NCBI RefSeq assembly: GCF_051014685.1
Contig: NC_135055.1
Span: forward strand, 372,001-436,000
Origin: Ptiloglossa arizonensis
Taxonomy: Eukaryota; Arthropoda; Insecta; Hymenoptera; Colletidae
Length of the DNA stretch: 64,000 nucleotides
Direction: 5' to 3'
The position numbers and the translations under genes are program-made. Shown piece after piece: positions 14,601 to 26,100 of the stretch. Position 1 is the stretch's first letter. Each line of letters opens with the position of its first letter. The notes beneath the pieces were generated by a model. That model did no database searches. It saw only the letters and a program-made list of their open reading frames with translations, and was not told the origin of the DNA.

Positions 14601-17040
14601 GTTTTCCCCTTGGCCGTTCTAGTTATACGTTTCGGGCATCAGAACTGCAAAAATTTGGAGTTTCTCAAGCGTTTCTTACCTCAAAACTGCCATATCTCGC
14701 GAACGGATTGACCAATCCGCTAAATTTCTGTTGCACCTGAAGGTAGAAACTCGCCCGATTACAACGGTATGAGTAGTTTTCCCCTAGGCCGTTCTAGTTA
14801 TGCGTTTCGAGCATCAGAACTGCGAAAATTTGGAGTTTCTCAAGCGTTTCTTACCTCAAAACTGCCATATCTCGCGAACGGATTGACCAATCCGCAAAAT
14901 TTCTGTTGGATCTGAAAGTATAAACTCGCCCGATTACAACCGTATGAGTAGTTTTCCCCTAGGCCGTTCTTGTTACTCGTTCCGGGCATCAGAACTGCGA
15001 AAATTTTGAGTTTCTCAAGCGTTTCTTACCTCAAAACTGCCATATCTCGCGAACGGATTGACCAATCCGCTAAATTTCTGTTGCATCTGAACGTAGAAAC
15101 TCGCCCGATTACAACGGTAAGCGTTCTTTTCCCCTAGGCCGTTCTAGTTATTCGTTTCGAGCATCAGAACTGCGAAAATTTGGAGTTTCTCAAGCGTTTC
15201 TTACCTCAAAACTGCCATATCTCGCGAACGGATTGACCAATCCGCAAAATTTCTGTTGCATCTGAAAGTAGAAGCTCGCCCGATTACAACGGTATGAGTA
15301 GTTTTCCCCTAGGCCGTTCTAGTTATTCGTTTCGAGCATCAGAACTGCGAAAATTTGGAGTTTCTCAAGCGTTTCTTACCTCCAAACTGCCATATCTAGC
15401 GACCGGATTGACCAATCCGCTAAATTTCTGTTGCACCTGAAAGTAGAAACTCGCCCGATTACAACTGTGTGAGTAGTTTTCCCCTTGGCCGTTCTAGTTA
15501 TACGTTTCGGGCATCAGAACTGCGAAAATTTGGAGTTTCTCAAGCGTTTCTTACTTCAAAACTGCCACATCTCGCGAACGGATTGACCAATCCGCAAAAT
15601 TTCTGTTGCATCTGAAAGTAGAAACTCGCCGATTACAACGGTATGAGTAGTTTTCCCCTAGGCCGTTCTAGTTATTCGTTTCGAGCATCAGAACTGCAAA
15701 AATTTGGAGTTTCTCAAGCGTTTCTTACCTCAAAACTGCCATATCTCGCGAACGGATTGACCAATCCGCTAAATTTCTGTTGCACCTGAAGGTAGAAACT
15801 CGCCCGATTACAACGGTATGAGTAGTTTTCCCCTAGGCCGTTCTAGTTATGCGTTTCGAGCATCAGAACTGCGAAAATTTGGAGTTTCTCAAGCGTTTCT
15901 TACCTCAAAACTGCCATATCTCGCGAACGGATTGACCAATCCGCAAAATTTCTGTTGGATCTGAAAGTATAAACTCGCCCGATTACAACGGTATGAGTAG
16001 TTTTCCCCTAGGCCGTTCTTGTTATTCGTTCCGGGCATCAGAACTGCGAAAATTTTGAGTTTCTCAAGCGTTTCTTACCTCAAAACTGCCATATCTCGCG
16101 AACGGATTGACCAATCCGCTAAATTTCTGTTGCATCTGAACGTAGAAACTCGCCCGATTACAACGGTATGCGTTCTTTTCCCCTAGGCCGTTCTAGTTAT
16201 TCGTTTCGAGCATCAGAACTGCGAAAATTTGGAGTTTCTCAAGCGTTTCTTACCTCAAAACTGCCATATCTCGCGAACGGATTGACCAATCCGCAAAATT
16301 TCTGTTGCATCTGAAAGTAGAAGCTCGCCCGATTACAACGGTATGAGTAGTTTTCCCCTAGGCCGTTCTAGTTATTCGTTTCGAGCATCAGAACTGCGAA
16401 AATTTGGAGTTTCTCAAGCGTTTCTTACCTCCAAACTGCCATATCTAGCGACCGGATTGACCAATCCGCTAAATTTCTGTTGCACCTGAAAGTAGAAACT
16501 CGCCCGATTACAACTGTGTGAGTAGTTTTCCCCTTGGCCGTTCTAGTTATACGTTTCGGGCATCAGAACTGCGAAAATTTGGAGTTTCTCAAGCGTTTCT
16601 TACCTCAAAACTGCCATATCTCGCGAACGGATTGACCAATCCGCAAAATTTCTGTTGCATCTGAAAGTAGAAACTCGCCCGATTACAACGGTATGCGTAC
16701 TTTTCCCCTAGGCAGTTCTAGTTATGCGTTTCGAGCATCAGAACTGCGAAAATTTTGAGTTTCTCAAGCGTTTCTTACCTCAAAAGTGCCGTATCTCGCG
16801 AACGGATTGACCAATCCGCTAAATTTCTGTTGCATCTGAACGTAGAAACTCGCCCGATTACAACGGTATGCGTTCTTTTCCCCTAGGCCGTTCTAGTTAT
16901 TCGTTTCGAGCATCAGAACTGCGAAAATTTGGAGTTTCTCAAGCGTTTCTTACCTCAAAACTGCCATATCTCGCGAACGGATTGACCAATCCGCAAAATT
17001 TCTGTTGCATCTGAAAGTAGAAGCTCGCCCGATTACAACG
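5671..17040. repeat. Homogenised 11-monomer (1,924 bp) higher-order repeat zone
   Basis: The marker GGTAAGCGTTC occurs at 5671, 7595, 9519, 10219, 12492, 13192 and 15116. The sister marker GGTATGCGTTC occurs at 6720, 8644, 11617, 14241, 16165 and 16865. The basic spacing is 1,924 bp, which is 11 x 175 minus 1, because one 174-bp monomer (CTCGCCGATT) lies in each unit. Each unit is a 1,049-bp (6-mer) plus an 875-bp (5-mer) part. Shorter 700-bp (4-mer) steps at 9519-10218, 12492-13191 and 16165-16865, and an expanded 1,398-bp part at 10219-11616, show gain and loss of whole monomers. Copies look almost identical by eye; rare differences include GGCCGTCCTAG at about 7090 and GTTATCCG at about 8152. 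This is the usual signature of recent homogenisation by unequal crossover or amplification. Assembly stitching in such a region cannot be excluded. Confidence 0.9.
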
Positions 17041-20020
17041 GTATGAGTAGTTTTCCCCTAGGCCGTTCTAGTTATTCGTTTCGAGCATCAGAACTGCGAA
17101 AATTTGGAGTTTCTCAAGCGTTTCTTACCTCAAACTGCCATATCTAGCGACCGGATTGAGCAATCCGCTAAATTTCTGTTGCACCTGAAAGTAGAAACTC
17201 GCCCGATTACAACTGTGTGAGTAGTTTTCCCCTTGGCCGTTCTAGTTATACGTTTCGGGCATCAGAACTGCGAAAATTTGGAGTTTCTCAAGCGTTTCTT
17301 ACCTCAAAAGTGCCGTATCTCGCGAACGGACTGACCAATCCGCTAAATTTCTGTTGCATCTGAAAGTAGAAACTCGCCCGATTACAACGGTATGAGTAGT
17401 TTTCCCCTAGGCCGTTCTTGCTATTCGTTCCGGGCATCAGAACTGCGAAAATTTTGAGTTTCTCAAGCGTTTCTTACCTCAAAACTGCCATATCTCGCGA
17501 ACGGATTGACCAATCCGGAAAATTTCTGTTGCATCTGAAAGTAGAAACTCGCCCGATTATAACGGTATGCGTACTTTTCCCCTAGGCAGTTCTAGTTTTG
17601 CGTTCCGAGCATCAGAACTGCGAAAATTTTGAGTTTCTCAAGCGTTTCTTACCTCAAAAGTGCCGTATCTCGCGAACGGACTGACCAATCCGCTAAATTT
17701 CTGTTGCATCTGAAAGTAGAAACTCCCCCGATTACAACGGTATGAGTAGTTTTCCCCTAGGCCGTTCTAGTTATTCGCTTCGAGCATCAGAACTGCGAAA
17801 ATTTGGAGTTTCTCAAGCGTTTCTTACTTCAAAACTGCCACATCTCGCGAACGGATTGACCAATCCGCAAAATTTCTGTTGCATCTGAAAGTAGAAACTC
17901 GCCGATTACAACGGTATGAGTAGTTTTCCCCTAGGCCGTTCTAGTTATTCGTTTCGAGCATCAGAACTGCAAAAATTTGGAGTTTCTCAAGCGTTTCTTA
18001 CCTCAAAACTGCCATATCTCGCGAACGGATTGACCAATCGGCTAAATTTCTGTTGCATCTGAAAGCAGAAACTCGCCCGATTACAACGGTATTAGTAGTT
18101 TTCCCCTAGGCCGTTCTAGTTATTCGTTTCGAGCATCAGAACTGCGAAAATTTGGAGTTTCTCAAGCGTTTCTCACCTCAATACTGCCATATCTCGCGAA
18201 CGGATTGACCAATCCGCTAAATTTCTGTTGCATCTGAAAGTAGAAACTCGCCCGATTACAACGGTATGAGTAGTTTTCCCCTAGGCCGGTCTAGTTATTC
18301 GTTTCGAGCATCAGAACTGCGAAAATTTTGAGTTTCTCAAGCGTTTCTTACAACAAAACTGCCATATCTCGCGAACGGAGTGACCAATCCGCAAAATTTC
18401 TGTTGCATCTGAAAGTAGAAACTCGCCCGATTACAACGGTATGAGTAGTTTTCCCCTAGGCCTTTCTAGTTATTCGTTTCGAGCATCAAAACTGCGAAAA
18501 TTTGGAGTTTCTCAAGCGTTTCTTACATCCAAACTGCCATATCTCGCGAACGGATTGACCAATCCGCAAAACTTCTGTTGCATCTGAAAGTAGAAACTCG
18601 CCCGATCACAACGGTATGAGTAGTTTTCCCCTAGGCCGTTCTAGTTATTCGTTTCGAGCATCAGAACTGCGAAAACTTGGAGTTTCTCAAGCGTTTCTTA
18701 CCTCAAAACTGCCATATCTCCCGAACGGATTGACCAATCCGCAAAATTTCTGTTGCATCTGAAAGTAGAAACTCGCCCGATTACAACGGTATGCGTACTT
18801 TTCCCCTAGGCCCTTCTAGTTATTCGTTTCGAGCATCAGAACTGCGAAAATTTGGAGTTTCTCAAGCGTTTCTTACCTCAAAACTGCCATATCTCGTGAA
18901 CGGATTGACCAATCCGCTAAATTTCTGTTGCATCTGAAAGTAGAAACTCGCCCGATTACAACGGTATGAGTACTTTTCCCCTAGGCCGTTCTAGTTATTC
19001 GTTTCGAGCATCAGAACTGCGAAAATTTGGAGTTTCTCAAGCGTTTCTTACCTCAAAACTGCCATATCTCCCGAACGGATTGACCAATCCGCAAAATTTC
19101 TGTTGCATCTGAAAGTAGAAACTCGCCCGATTACAACCGTATGCGTACTTTTCCCCTAGGCCCTTCTAGTTATTCGTTTCGAGCATCAGAACTGCGAAAA
19201 TTTGGAGTTTCTCAAGCGTTTCTTACCTCAAAACTGCCATATCTCGTGAACGGATTGACCAATCCGCTAAATTTCTGTTGCATCTGAAAGTAGAAACTCG
19301 CCCGATTACAACGGTATGCGTACTTTTCCCCTAGGCCGTTCTAGTTATTCGTTTCGAGCATCAGAACTGCGAAAATTTGGAGTTTCTCAAGCGTTTCTTA
19401 CCTCAAAACTGCCATATCCCGCGAACGGATTGACCAATCCGCAAAATTTCTGTTGCATCTGAAAGTAGAAACTCGCCCGATTACAACCGTATGCGTACTT
19501 TTCCCCTAGGCCCTTCTAGTTATTCGTTTCGAGCATCAGAACTGCGAAAATTTGGAGTTTCTCAAGCGTTTCTTACCTCAAAACTGCCATATCTCGTGAA
19601 CGGCTTGACCAATCCGCTAAATTTCAGTTGCATCTGAAAGTAGAAACTCGCCCGATTACAACGGTATGCGTACTTTTCCCCTAGGCCGTTCTAGTTATTC
19701 GTTTCGAGCATCAGAACTGCGAAAATTTGGAGTTTCTCAAGCGTTTCTTACCTCAAAACTGCCATATCCCGCGAACGGATTGACCAATCCGCTAAATTTC
19801 TGTTGCATCTGAAAGTAGAAACTCGCCCGATTACAACGGTATGAGTAGTTTTCCCCTAGGCCGTTCTAGTTATTCGTTTCGAGCATCAGAACTGCAAAAA
19901 TTTGGAGTTTCTCAAGCGTTTCTTACATCCAAACTGCCATATCTCGCGAACGGATTGACCAATCCGCTAAATTTCTGTTGCATCTGAAAGTAGAAACTCG
20001 CCCGATTACAACGGTATGAG
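17041..20020. repeat. Diverged 175-bp satellite segment between two higher-order zones
   Basis: Phase stays at about 175 bp but neighbouring monomers carry private substitutions and indels, for example CTCAAACTGCC (one A lost) at about 17134, CCAATCGG at about 18034, and GTATTAGTAG at about 18090. From about 18,700 a two-monomer alternation appears: monomers with ATCTCCCGAACGG and GGCCCTTCTAG alternate with monomers with ATCTCGTGAACGG. No gene is present. Confidence 0.8.
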
Positions 20021-23000
20021 TAGTTTTCCCCTAGGCCGTTCTAGTTATTCGTTTCGAGCATCAGAACTGCAAAAATTTGGAGTTTCTCAAGCGTTTCTTA
20101 CATCCAAACTGCCATATCTCGCGAACGGATTGACCAATCCCCAAAATTTCTGTTGCATCTGAAAGTAGAAACTCGCCCGACTACAACGGTTCGCGTACTT
20201 TTCCCCTAGGCCGTTCTAGTTATTCGTTTCGAGCATCAGAACTGCGAAAATTTGGAGTTTCTCAAGCGTTTCTTACCTCAAAACTGCCATATCCCGCGAA
20301 CGGATTGACCAATCCGCTAAATTTCTGTTGCATCTGAAAGTAGAAACTCGCCCGATTACAACGGTATGAGTAGTTTTCCCCTAGGCCGTTCTAGTTATTC
20401 GTTTCGAGCATCAGAACTGCAAAAATTTGGAGTTTCTCAAGCGCTTCTTACATCCAAACTGCCATATCTCGCGAACGGATTGACCAATCCGCTAAATTTC
20501 TGTTGCATCTGAAAGTAGAAACTCGCCCGATTACAACGGTATGAGTAGTTTTCCCCTAGGCCGTTCTAGTTATTCGTTTCGAGCATCAGAACTGCAAAAA
20601 TTTGGAGTTTCTCAAGCGTTTCTTACATCCAAACTGCCATATCTCGCGAACGGATTGACCAATCCCCAAAATTTCTGTTGCATCTGAAAGTAGAAACTCG
20701 CCCGACTACAACGGTTCGCGTACTTTTCCCCTAGGCCGTTCTAGTTATGCGTTTCGAGCATCAGAACTGCGAAAATTTTGAGTTTCTCAAGCGTTTCTTA
20801 CCTCAAAACTGCCATATCTCCCGAACGGATTGTCCAATCCGCAAAATTTCTGTTGCATCTGAAAGTAGAAACTCGCCCGATTACAACCGTATGCGTACTT
20901 TTCCCCTAGGCCCTTCTAGTTATTCGTTTCGAGCATCAGAACTGCGAAAATTTGGAGTTTCTCAAGCGTTTCTTACCTCAAAACTGCCATATCTCGTGAA
21001 CGGATTGACCAATCCGCTAAATTTCTGTTGCATCTGAAAGTAGAAACTCGCCCGATTACAACGGTATGCGTACTTTTCCCCTAGGCCGTTCTAGTTATTC
21101 GTTTCGAGCATCAGAACTGCGAAAATTTGGAGTTTCTCAAGCGTTTCTTACCTCAAAACTGCCATATCTCGTGAACGGATTGACCAATCCGCTAAATTTC
21201 TGTTGCATCTGAAAGTAGAAACTCGCCCGATTACAACGGTATGAGTAGTTTTCCCCTAGGCCGTTCTAGTTATTCGTTTCGAGCATCAGAACTGCAAAAA
21301 TTTGGAGTTTCTCAAGCGTTTCTTACATCCAAACTGCCATATCTCGCGAACGGATTGACCAATCCCCAAAATTTCTGTTGCATCTGAAAGTAGAAACTCG
21401 CCCGACTACAACGGTTCGCGTACTTTTCCCCTAGGCCGTTCTAGTTATTCGTTTCGAGCATCAGAACTGCGAAAATTTGGAGTTTCTCAAGCGTTTCTTA
21501 CCTCAAAACTGCCATATCCCGCGAACGGATTGACCAATCCGCTAAATTTCTGTTGCATCTGAAAGTAGAAACTCGCCCGATTACAACGGTATGAGTAGTT
21601 TTCCCCTAGGCCGTTCTAGTTATTCGTTTCGAGCATCAGAACTGCAAAAATTTGGAGTTTCTCAAGCGCTTCTTACATCCAAACTGCCATATCTCGCGAA
21701 CGGATTGACCAATCCGCTAAATTTCTGTTGCATCTGAAAGTAGAAACTCGCCCGATTACAACGGTATGAGTAGTTTTCCCCTAGGCCGTTCTAGTTATTC
21801 GTTTCGAGCATCAGAACTGCAAAAATTTGGAGTTTCTCAAGCGTTTCTTACATCCAAACTGCCATATCTCGCGAACGGATTGACCAATCCCCAAAATTTC
21901 TGTTGCATCTGAAAGTAGAAACTCGCCCGACTACAACGGTTCGCGTACTTTTCCCCTAGGCCGTTCTAGTTATGCGTTTCGAGCATCAGAACTGCGAAAA
22001 TTTTGAGTTTCTCAAGCGTTTCTTACCTCAAAACTGCCATATCTCCCGAACGGATTGTCCAATCCGCAAAATTTCTGTTGCATCTGAAAGTAGAAACTCG
22101 CCCGATTACAACCGTATGCGTACTTTTCCCCTAGGCCCTTCTAGTTATTCGTTTCGAGCATCAGAACTGCGAAAATTTGGAGTTTCTCAAGCGTTTCTTA
22201 CCTCAAAACTGCCATATCTCGTGAACGGATTGACCAATCCGCTAAATTTCTGTTGCATCTGAAAGTAGAAACTCGCCCGATTACAACGGTATGAGTAGTT
22301 TTCCCCTAGGCCGTTCTAGTTATTCGTTTCGAGCATCAGAACTGCGAAAATTTGGAGTTTCTCAAGCGTTTCTTACCTCAAAACTGCCATATCCCGCGAA
22401 CGGATTGACCAATCCGCTAAATTTCTGTTGCATCTGAAAGTAGAAACTCGCCCGATTACAACGGTATGAGTAGTTTTCCCCTAGGCCGTTCTAGTTATTC
22501 GTTTCGAGCATCAGAACTGCAAAAATTTGGAGTTTCTCAAGCGCTTCTTACATCCAAACTGCCATATCTCGCGAACGGATTGACCAATCCGCTAAATTTC
22601 TGTTGCATCTGAAAGTAGAAACTCGCCCGATTACAACGGTATGAGTAGTTTTCCCCTAGGCCGTTCTAGTTATTCGTTTCGAGCATCAGAACTGCAAAAA
22701 TTTGGAGTTTCTCAAGCGTTTCTTACATCCAAACTGCCATATCTCGCGAACGGATTGACCAATCCCCAAAATTTCTGTTGCATCTGAAAGTAGAAACTCG
22801 CCCGACTACAACGGTTCGCGTACTTTTCCCCTAGGCCGTTCTAGTTATGCGTTTCGAGCATCAGAACTGCGAAAATTTTGAGTTTCTCAAGCGTTTCTTA
22901 CCTCAAAACTGCCATATCTCCCGAACGGATTGTCCAATCCGCAAAATTTCTGTTGCATCTGAAAGTAGAAACTCGCCCGATTACAACCGTATGCGTACTT

Positions 23001-23140
23001 TTCCCCTAGGCCCTTCTAGTTATTCGTTTCGAGCATCAGAACTGCGAAAATTTGGAGTTTCTCAAGCGTTTCTTACCTCAAAACTGCCATATCTCGTGAA
23101 CGGATTGACCAATCCGCTAAATTTCTGTTGCATCTGAAAG
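20021..23140. repeat. Triplicated block with 1,225-bp and 875-bp spacing in the satellite
   Basis: The variant GCCATATCCCGCGAACGG at 20286 recurs at 21511 and 22386, and the rare AGCGCTTCTTACATCC variant at about 20441 recurs at about 21666 and 22541. The steps are 1,225 bp (7 monomers) and then 875 bp (5 monomers). A 291-base stretch at 20747-21037 recurs without apparent change at 21972-22262 and 22847-23137; it is open in one plus frame in all three copies, which only reflects sequence identity and not coding. The blocks share flanking monomers as well, so each duplicated unit is at least about 0.8-1.0 kb. Confidence 0.85.
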
Positions 23141-26100
23141 TAGAAACTCGCCCGATTACAACGGTATGCGTACTTTTCCCCTAGGCCGTTCTAGTTATTC
23201 GTTTCGAGCATCAGAACTGCGAAAATTTGGAGTTTCTCAAGCGTTTCTTACCTCAAAACTGCCATATCCCGCGAACGGATTGACCAATCCGCAAAATTTC
23301 TGTTGCATCTGAAAGTAGAAACTCGCCCGATTACAACCGTATGCGTACTTTTCCCCTAGGCCCTTCTAGTTATTCGTTTCGAGCATCAGAACTGCGAAAA
23401 TTTGGAGTTTCTCAAGCGTTTCTTACCTCAAAACTGCCATATCTCGTGAACGGATTGACCAATCCGCTAAATTTCTGTTGCATCTGAAAGTAGAAACTCG
23501 CCCGATTACAACGGTATGCGTACTTTTCCCCTAGGCCGTTCTAGTTATTCGTTTCGAGCATCAGAACTGCGAAAATTTGGAGTTTCTCAAGCGTTTCTTA
23601 CCTCAAAACTGCCATATCCCGCGAACGGATTGACCAATCCGCTAAATTTCTGTTGCATCTGAAAGTAGAAACTCGCCCGATTACAACGGTATGAGTAGTT
23701 TTCCCCTAGGCCGTTCTAGTTATTCGTCTCGAGCATCAGAACTGCAAAAATTTGGAGTTTCTCAAGCGTTTCTTACATCCAAACTGCCATATCTCGCGAA
23801 CGGATTGACCAATCCGCTAAATTTCTGTTGCATCTGAAAGTAGAAACTCGCCCGATTACAACGGTATGCGTACTTTTCCCCTAGGCCGTTCTAGTTATGC
23901 GTTTCGAGCATCAGAACTGCGAAAATTTTGAGTTTCTCAAGCGTTTCTTACAACAAAACTGCCATATCTCGCGAACGGAGTGACCAATCCGCAAAATTTC
24001 TGTTGCATCTGAAAGTAGAAACTCGCCCGATTACAACGGTATGAGTAGTTTTCTCCTAGGCCGTTCTAGTTATTCGTTTCGGGCATCATAACTGCGATAA
24101 TTTTGAGTTTCTCAAGCGTTTCTTACATCAAAACTGCCATATCTCGCGAACGGAGTGACCAATCCCCATAATTTCTGTTGCATCTGAAAGTAGAAACTCG
24201 CCCGACTACAACGGTATGTGTAGTTTTCCTCTAGGGCGTTCTAGTTATTCGTTTCGAGCATCAGAACTGCGAAAATTTGGAGTTTCTCAAGCGTTTCTTA
24301 CATCCAAACTGCCTTATCTCGCGAACGGATTGACCAATCCGCAAAATTTCTGTTGCATCTGAAAGTAGAAACTCGCCCGATTACAACGGTATGCGTACTT
24401 TTCCCCTAGGCCGCTCTAGTTATTCGTTTCGGGCATCAGAACTGCGATAATTTTGAGTTTCTCAAGCGTTTCTTACATCAAAACTGCCATATCTCGCGAA
24501 CGGAGTGACCAATCCCCAAAATTTCTGTTGCATCTGAAAGTAGAAACTCGCCCGATTACAACGGTATGAGTAGTTTTCCCCTAGGCCTTTCTAGTTATTC
24601 GTTTCGAGCATCAGAACTGCGAAAATTTGGAGTTTCTCAAGCGTTTCTTACATCCAAACTGCCATATCTCGCGAACGGATTGACCAATCCGCAAAATTTC
24701 TGTTGCATCTGAAAGTAGAAACTCGCCCGATCACAACGGTATGAGTAGTTTTCCCCTAGGCCGTTCTAGTTATTCGTTTCGAGCATCAGAACTGCGAAAA
24801 CTTGGAGTTTCTCAAGCGTTTCTTACCTCAAAACTGCCATATCTCCCGAACGGATTGACCAATCCGCAAAATTTCTGTTGCATCTGAAAGTAGAAACTCG
24901 CCCGATTACAACCGTATGCGTACTTTTCCCCTAGGCCGTTCTAGCTATGCATTTCGAGCATCAGAATTGCGAAAATTTGGAGTTTCTCAAGCGTTTCTTA
25001 CCTCAAAACTGCCATATCTCGCGAACGGATTGACCAATCCGCTAAATTTCTGTTGCATCTGAAAGTAGAAACTCGCCCGATTACAACGGTATGAGTAGTT
25101 TTCCCCTAGGCCGTTCTAGTTATTCGTTTCGAGCATCAGAACTGCGAAAATTTGGATTTTCTCAAGCGTTTCTTACCTCAAAACTGCCATATCCCGCGAA
25201 CGGATTGACCAATCCGCTAAATTTCTGTTGCATCTGAAAGTAGAAACTCGCCCGATTACAACGGTATGAGTAGTTTTCCCCTAGGCCGTTCTAGTTATTC
25301 GTCTCGAGCATCAGAACTGCAAAAATTTGGAGTTTCTCAAGCGTTTCTTACATCCAAACTGCCATATCTCGCGAACGGATTGACCAATCCGCTAAATTTC
25401 TGTTGCATCTGAAAGTAGAAACTCGCCCGATTACAACGGTATGCGTACTTTTCCCCTAGGCCGTTCTAGTTATGCGTTTCGAGCATCAGAACTGCGAAAA
25501 TTTTGAGTTTCTCAAGCGTTTCTTACAACAAAACTGCCATATCTCGCGAACGGAGTGACCAATCCGCAAAATTTCTGTTGCATCTGAAAGTAGAAACTCG
25601 CCCGATTACAACGGTATGAGTAGTTTTCCCCTAGGCCTTTCTAGTTATTCGTTTCGAGCATCAGAACAGCGAAAATTTGGAGTTTCTCAAGCGTTTCTTA
25701 CATCCAAACTGCCATATCTCGCGAACGGATTGACCAATCCGCAAAATTTCTGTTGCATCTGAAAGTAGAAACTCGCCCGGTCACAACGGTATGAGTAGTT
25801 TTCCCCTAGGCCGTTCTAGTTATTCGTTTCGAGCATCAGAACTGCGAAAACTTGGAGTTTCTCAAGCGTTTCTTACCTCAAAACTGCCATATCTCCCGAA
25901 CGGATTGACCAATCCGCAAAATTTCTGTTGCATCTGAAAGTAGAAACTCGCCCGATTACAACCGTATGCGTACTTTTCCCCTAGGCCGTTCTAGCTATGC
26001 ATTTCGAGCATCAGAATTGCGAAAATTTGGAGTTTCTCAAGCGTTTCTTACCTCAAAACTGCCATATCTCGCGAACGGATTGACCAATCCGCAAAATTTC

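Noticed and set aside
5671..17040. Assembly artefact as the sole explanation of near-identical copies
   Set aside because: Scattered private substitutions, mixed step sizes and one-base-short monomers argue for real copies, though exact copy number cannot be trusted without raw reads.
20747..21037. 96-codon open frame repeated identically at 21972-22262 and 22847-23137
   Set aside because: Identity comes from duplication of satellite blocks. The frame covers parts of two successive monomers and is closed in most other copies.
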